Below are positions 4,149-6,172 of a stretch of DNA of 6,172 nt, piece by piece; the first letter of the stretch is position 1; each line of letters begins with the position of its first letter. The position numbers and the translations under genes are program-made. Origin of the DNA: Candidatus Woesearchaeota archaeon (GTDB taxonomy: Archaea > Nanobdellota > Nanobdellia > Woesearchaeales > JACPBV01); assembly GCA_019322475.1 (NCBI GenBank), contig JAHWIN010000055.1:1-6172 (forward strand), in the 5' to 3' direction. The notes under the pieces were generated by a model. That model had not been told where the DNA came from. It saw only the letters and a list, made by a program, of their open reading frames with translations, and did no database searches.

Positions 4149-5813
4149 ATGAAATGTAAAAGAGGGGCATATAATCAGGGCCATAGCATGATGATCTTTG
4201 GGATAATAGTTCTTGTAGCGCTTGTAGCGCTGCTTGTAACTCTCCCTCCAAAATATAAATATTCAGAAGAGATATTTGAGAATGAGTTTATCAGCGATGA
4301 TTTTGGCGTGATAGATGGCTCTGAGATCAGGTTCTTTGATATAGGGATAGAGGCTGAGGATTTTTTGCTTGTCAACGGAAGGGAGCATGAGATCGACCAG
4401 GAGATGATAGACGGCGTTCTTATAAGGAAAGAATCTATAAGCGGCGGAAGGAAGATAATCTACGGGATGAAGAACCAGGGGGGAAGGAAGGAGCTTCAGT
4501 TTATCTGGAAATGCCACATACCTGAGGAATATGATGCGGCGAACAGGTTTGACCTAAGGAGCGATTTTATCGACAATTCCCCTTTTGTCAGGCTTTATTC
4601 AGAAGGAGTTTATAAGTCTTATGTAACCTTTGAGGATGTTGTGCAGGTCTTTGGAGAACTTAGCCTAAGCTATGATGCAGGTACAAGGGTCTTGACTGCT
4701 TCTTCCAGCAAGTTAAGCTTAGAAAGGGAAGATGAGATAATACTTGACCCTGGAGCAGGACCAGCTGAGCTTGCTCCTTCGTATAATGATGAGGGCTTTA
4801 ATCCAGAAAGCATAATCACCGGCGGGGTGGCAGTTAAATTTGAGGCTCCTCAAGATACATTTGTCCCTTCTGTAAGCTTTGAGAGCCCTACCCCTGAAAA
4901 CAACAGCATACAGAGCAGCAGTTCAGCAGAGATAAACATAAGCGTAAAAGACACCAATCTTGAGAGGCTTGTCCTTGACTGGAACGGGACAGCCAGGACA
5001 TTTGATATGGAAAGCCTGGCTTTGATGCTCAATTTTGACAATGTCGATGAACTGGGCGAGGATGATACTTTGGTAAAGGACCTTAGCTATGCAGGCAATG
5101 ACGGCTCCATAATCGGGGCAGGATATGCAGGAGGAAGATACGGGTTTTCTCTTATGTTTGATGGGGAGGGGGACAAGGTGGCGGTGGATGACAGGGGAGA
5201 CCTGAACCTTGATGAGTTCACCATAGAGTTCTTTTTCATGCCAGAGGAGGATTATGATAGCGGCAGCGGCCGTATCAGCATAGTTTCCGATGAGGATTAT
5301 GAGATCTATCTTTATCAGGGAAAGATGGTGTTTGAATGCAAGGGCACTAAGGTAATCTCTTCTACAAGTTCTTGGGCTGCAGGAACCTGGTACCATATAG
5401 CTGTTTCGTACGGGAGCGTACAGACTATATACGTTGATAATGTTAAGCAGAGCCTTGAACTGATAGCATCCTCTTTTAGCTTTGAGGATCCTGATGGGGC
5501 GGTTCTTGCTTCTTTCCTGGATTCAGGAGATATCCTGCTTAAGGGATCATGCATTTCAGGAGGGGGATGTTCAGTGCCCGGGGAAGATGCATTTATCATC
5601 CAGAGCTCCGGATCAGAGACAACAGCTTATCTAGACAGTGCAGGCAATCTCTGCATCAGCGATGCATCCTGTTCAGATAATGATATGAGCTGCAGTGGTG
5701 CAGCTGAAGGGTCTTTTATAATTACAGACAGCGATGGCACTATCGTTTCATATATCAATTCAGCGGGAGGATTGTGCCTGAAAGGCGACCTTAAACAAAA
5801 CGCTTTTGGGTGA
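4149..5813 (+). CDS. Membrane-anchored LamG-domain surface protein with C-terminal fibre repeats
   Basis: The 554-residue protein has a short basic N-terminus (MKCKRG), one membrane helix (about 14-32) and a large extracellular part. Residues 40-235 are not recognised. About 238-285 looks like an Ig-type beta domain (FESPTPENNS, then DWNGT). About 291-437 is a LamG/concanavalin A-like jellyroll: LMLNFDN, SYAGNDGSI, GRYGFSLMFDGEGDKV, LDEFTIEFFF and TWYHIAVSYGSVQTIYVDNV. LamG domains commonly bind glycans or proteins. The usual last LamG strands (an IDEVRIYNR-like stretch) are absent; from about 443 to 548 come three cysteine-containing repeats of the form dGt..sylDSaGnLCLkG. KRG before the hydrophobic segment resembles a class III (prepilin-peptidase) signal. 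The ATG at 4149 has only a weak SD (GCAGGGAA, 4136-4143) and follows the TSP3 gene by 18 bases, so they are probably cotranscribed. Likely a surface adhesin; ligand unknown. Confidence 0.85.
   Translation: MKCKRGAYNQGHSMMIFGIIVLVALVALLVTLPPKYKYSEEIFENEFISDDFGVIDGSEIRFFDIGIEAEDFLLVNGREHEIDQEMIDGVLIRKESISGGRKIIYGMKNQGGRKELQFIWKCHIPEEYDAANRFDLRSDFIDNSPFVRLYSEGVYKSYVTFEDVVQVFGELSLSYDAGTRVLTASSSKLSLEREDEIILDPGAGPAELAPSYNDEGFNPESIITGGVAVKFEAPQDTFVPSVSFESPTPENNSIQSSSSAEINISVKDTNLERLVLDWNGTARTFDMESLALMLNFDNVDELGEDDTLVKDLSYAGNDGSIIGAGYAGGRYGFSLMFDGEGDKVAVDDRGDLNLDEFTIEFFFMPEEDYDSGSGRISIVSDEDYEIYLYQGKMVFECKGTKVISSTSSWAAGTWYHIAVSYGSVQTIYVDNVKQSLELIASSFSFEDPDGAVLASFLDSGDILLKGSCISGGGCSVPGEDAFIIQSSGSETTAYLDSAGNLCISDASCSDNDMSCSGAAEGSFIITDSDGTIVSYINSAGGLCLKGDLKQNAFG
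4212..4229 (+). repeat. Tandem 9-base repeat in a membrane-helix coding region
   Basis: CTTGTAGCG occurs twice back to back (4212-4220, 4221-4229), and CTTGTA recurs at 4233-4238. It encodes LVALVALLV in the N-terminal membrane helix of the LamG protein. In-frame gain or loss would change the helix length by three residues. Confidence 0.6.
5475..5792 (+). repeat. Three protein-level fibre repeats at the C-terminus of the LamG protein
   Basis: Residues about 443-468, 481-504 and 522-547 share a pattern: a hydrophobic start (FSFED / AFIIQ / SFIIT), a turn with D/S-G, then a second strand ending in DSGDILLKG, DSAGNLCIS and NSAGGLCLKG. Cysteines cluster between units (GSC.SGGGC, ASC, MSC), allowing disulfides. 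Such short beta units occur in secreted DPANN proteins and in phage-fibre-like proteins. The repeats are clear in the protein but diverged at DNA level. Confidence 0.6.
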
Positions 5814-5837
5814 TATAAATAGAAAACTATTTAAATA
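5814..5837 (+). promoter_or_regulatory. Promoter with two TATA-like boxes forming an inverted repeat
   Basis: TATAAATA (5814-5821) and TATTTAAATA (5828-5837) lie directly after the LamG stop codon. TAAATAG (5816-5822) and CTATTTA (5827-5833) are exact reverse complements with AAAA between. The first box predicts a start near 5844, just before the SD sequence. The second predicts a start close to the ATG at 5860, giving a leaderless RNA. Confidence 0.6.
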
Positions 5838-5845
5838 TGAAATTC

Positions 5846-5851
5846 AGGAGG
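5846..5851 (+). promoter_or_regulatory. Strong Shine-Dalgarno sequence
   Basis: AGGAGG at 5846-5851 is a perfect match to the 3' end of 16S rRNA and lies eight bases before the ATG at 5860. It is the strongest ribosome binding site in the window and fixes the start of the last gene. Confidence 0.85.
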
Positions 5852-5859
5852 ATAATAAA

Positions 5860-6172
5860 ATGAGGCTGATAAAGATAGGGATTATTCTTTTGTGTTTTTT
5901 AGCTTTTAGCGCAATGCTGACATTAGCAGGCAATATAGTGGCAAGGTATGGAGAGCTTAATGTTACAGGGGATCTCTATGTGAAAGATGCGCTGTTTGTG
6001 GACTCTTCCAGCAATAGGGTTGGCATAGGCACAAAAAATCCGGGATACAGCCTGGATGTCGACGGGAAGATATATTCTTCTGACGACATATGCATAGAAG
6101 GGAAATGCCTGAGTTCAGCAGGAAGCGGAGGGGGGGGAGGAACTTTTGTAGGAAGGACGTCAAATATGTATG
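5860..6172 (+). CDS. Secreted fibre-like protein, 3' end beyond the window
   Basis: The open frame begins at ATG 5860 with a perfect SD and stays open to the window edge (104 residues seen). Residues 1-23 form a Sec signal peptide (MRLIKIG, hydrophobic core, TLA before GNI). After it come beta-rich fibre elements: GELNVTGDLYVKDALFV (31-47), then NRVGIGTKNPGYSLDVDGKI (52-71). That motif is well known from phage tail-fibre-like and large secreted proteins, where VGIGT..P..LDV.G precedes other modules. DDICIEGKCL (75-84) resembles the repeats ending the LamG protein just upstream, which suggests related or partner fibres. A Ser/Gly-rich linker (85-94) encoded by a G8 run leads into TFVGRTSNMY, probably the start of another module. 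The 46-base gap and own promoter allow transcription separate from the LamG gene, though readthrough is likely too. Product function is inferred to be surface attachment. Confidence 0.8.
   Translation, partial: MRLIKIGIILLCFLAFSAMLTLAGNIVARYGELNVTGDLYVKDALFVDSSSNRVGIGTKNPGYSLDVDGKIYSSDDICIEGKCLSSAGSGGGGGTFVGRTSNMY

Noticed and set aside
4923..5396. 157-codon open frame on the minus strand within the LamG gene
   Set aside because: It lies wholly antisense to a gene with clear LamG motifs, its translation has no recognisable domain, and no promoter or SD faces it. The other antisense frames inside EF-1A, uS10, the peptidase and TSP3 genes were dismissed for the same reason.
5837..5863. Eight-codon frame (MKFRRIIK) overlapping the fibre gene start by ATGA
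   Set aside because: It is created by the TATA box and SD sequence themselves, and the second TATA box predicts transcription starting after its ATG. A leader peptide is not supported.

Overview
This window looks archaeal. It carries an archaeal/eukaryotic-type elongation factor 1A, an archaeal-type uS10, a prepilin peptidase with the archaeal C-terminal extension, and TATA-box promoters placed about 27 bases upstream of start codons. The later half encodes surface proteins built from TSP3, LamG, fibre-like 'GNLCL/LDVDG' and 'VGIGT..NP' modules. Together with the compact gene set, this combination is common in genomes of small DPANN archaea (Woesearchaeota/Pacearchaeota-like). The lineage is an inference; no rRNA is present to confirm it.

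Layout: 1-153 is a non-coding lead-in with a small hairpin and the promoter of the EF-1A gene. EF-1A lies at 154-1434, followed by a T-rich terminator and then uS10 at 1563-1880, which has its own TATA box. A T-rich gap leads to an A24-family prepilin peptidase (2038-2907), probably translated from a leaderless mRNA. An AT-rich gap of about 295 bases (2908-3202) holds several inverted repeats and no convincing gene. A tight operon follows: a tiny ribbon-helix-helix (RHH) DNA-binding protein (about 3203-3346), a membrane protein with calcium-binding TSP3 loops and a long cytoplasmic tail (3336-4130, overlapping the RHH gene), and a membrane-anchored LamG/fibre-repeat protein (4149-5813). A further secreted fibre-like gene starts at 5860 and runs off the window; it has its own promoter.

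The first two genes are translation housekeeping. The rest reads as a cell-surface locus: a signal-peptide-processing protease, a small candidate repressor, and three exported or membrane-anchored proteins that could form adhesins or surface fibres. The three surface-side promoters share an A/T inverted repeat (TAAAT, 6-8 bases, ATTTA) around the TATA box that the two translation-gene promoters lack, which makes the RHH protein a candidate local regulator. That link is a hypothesis. Nothing in the window resembles an insertion sequence, CRISPR array, tRNA or rRNA.
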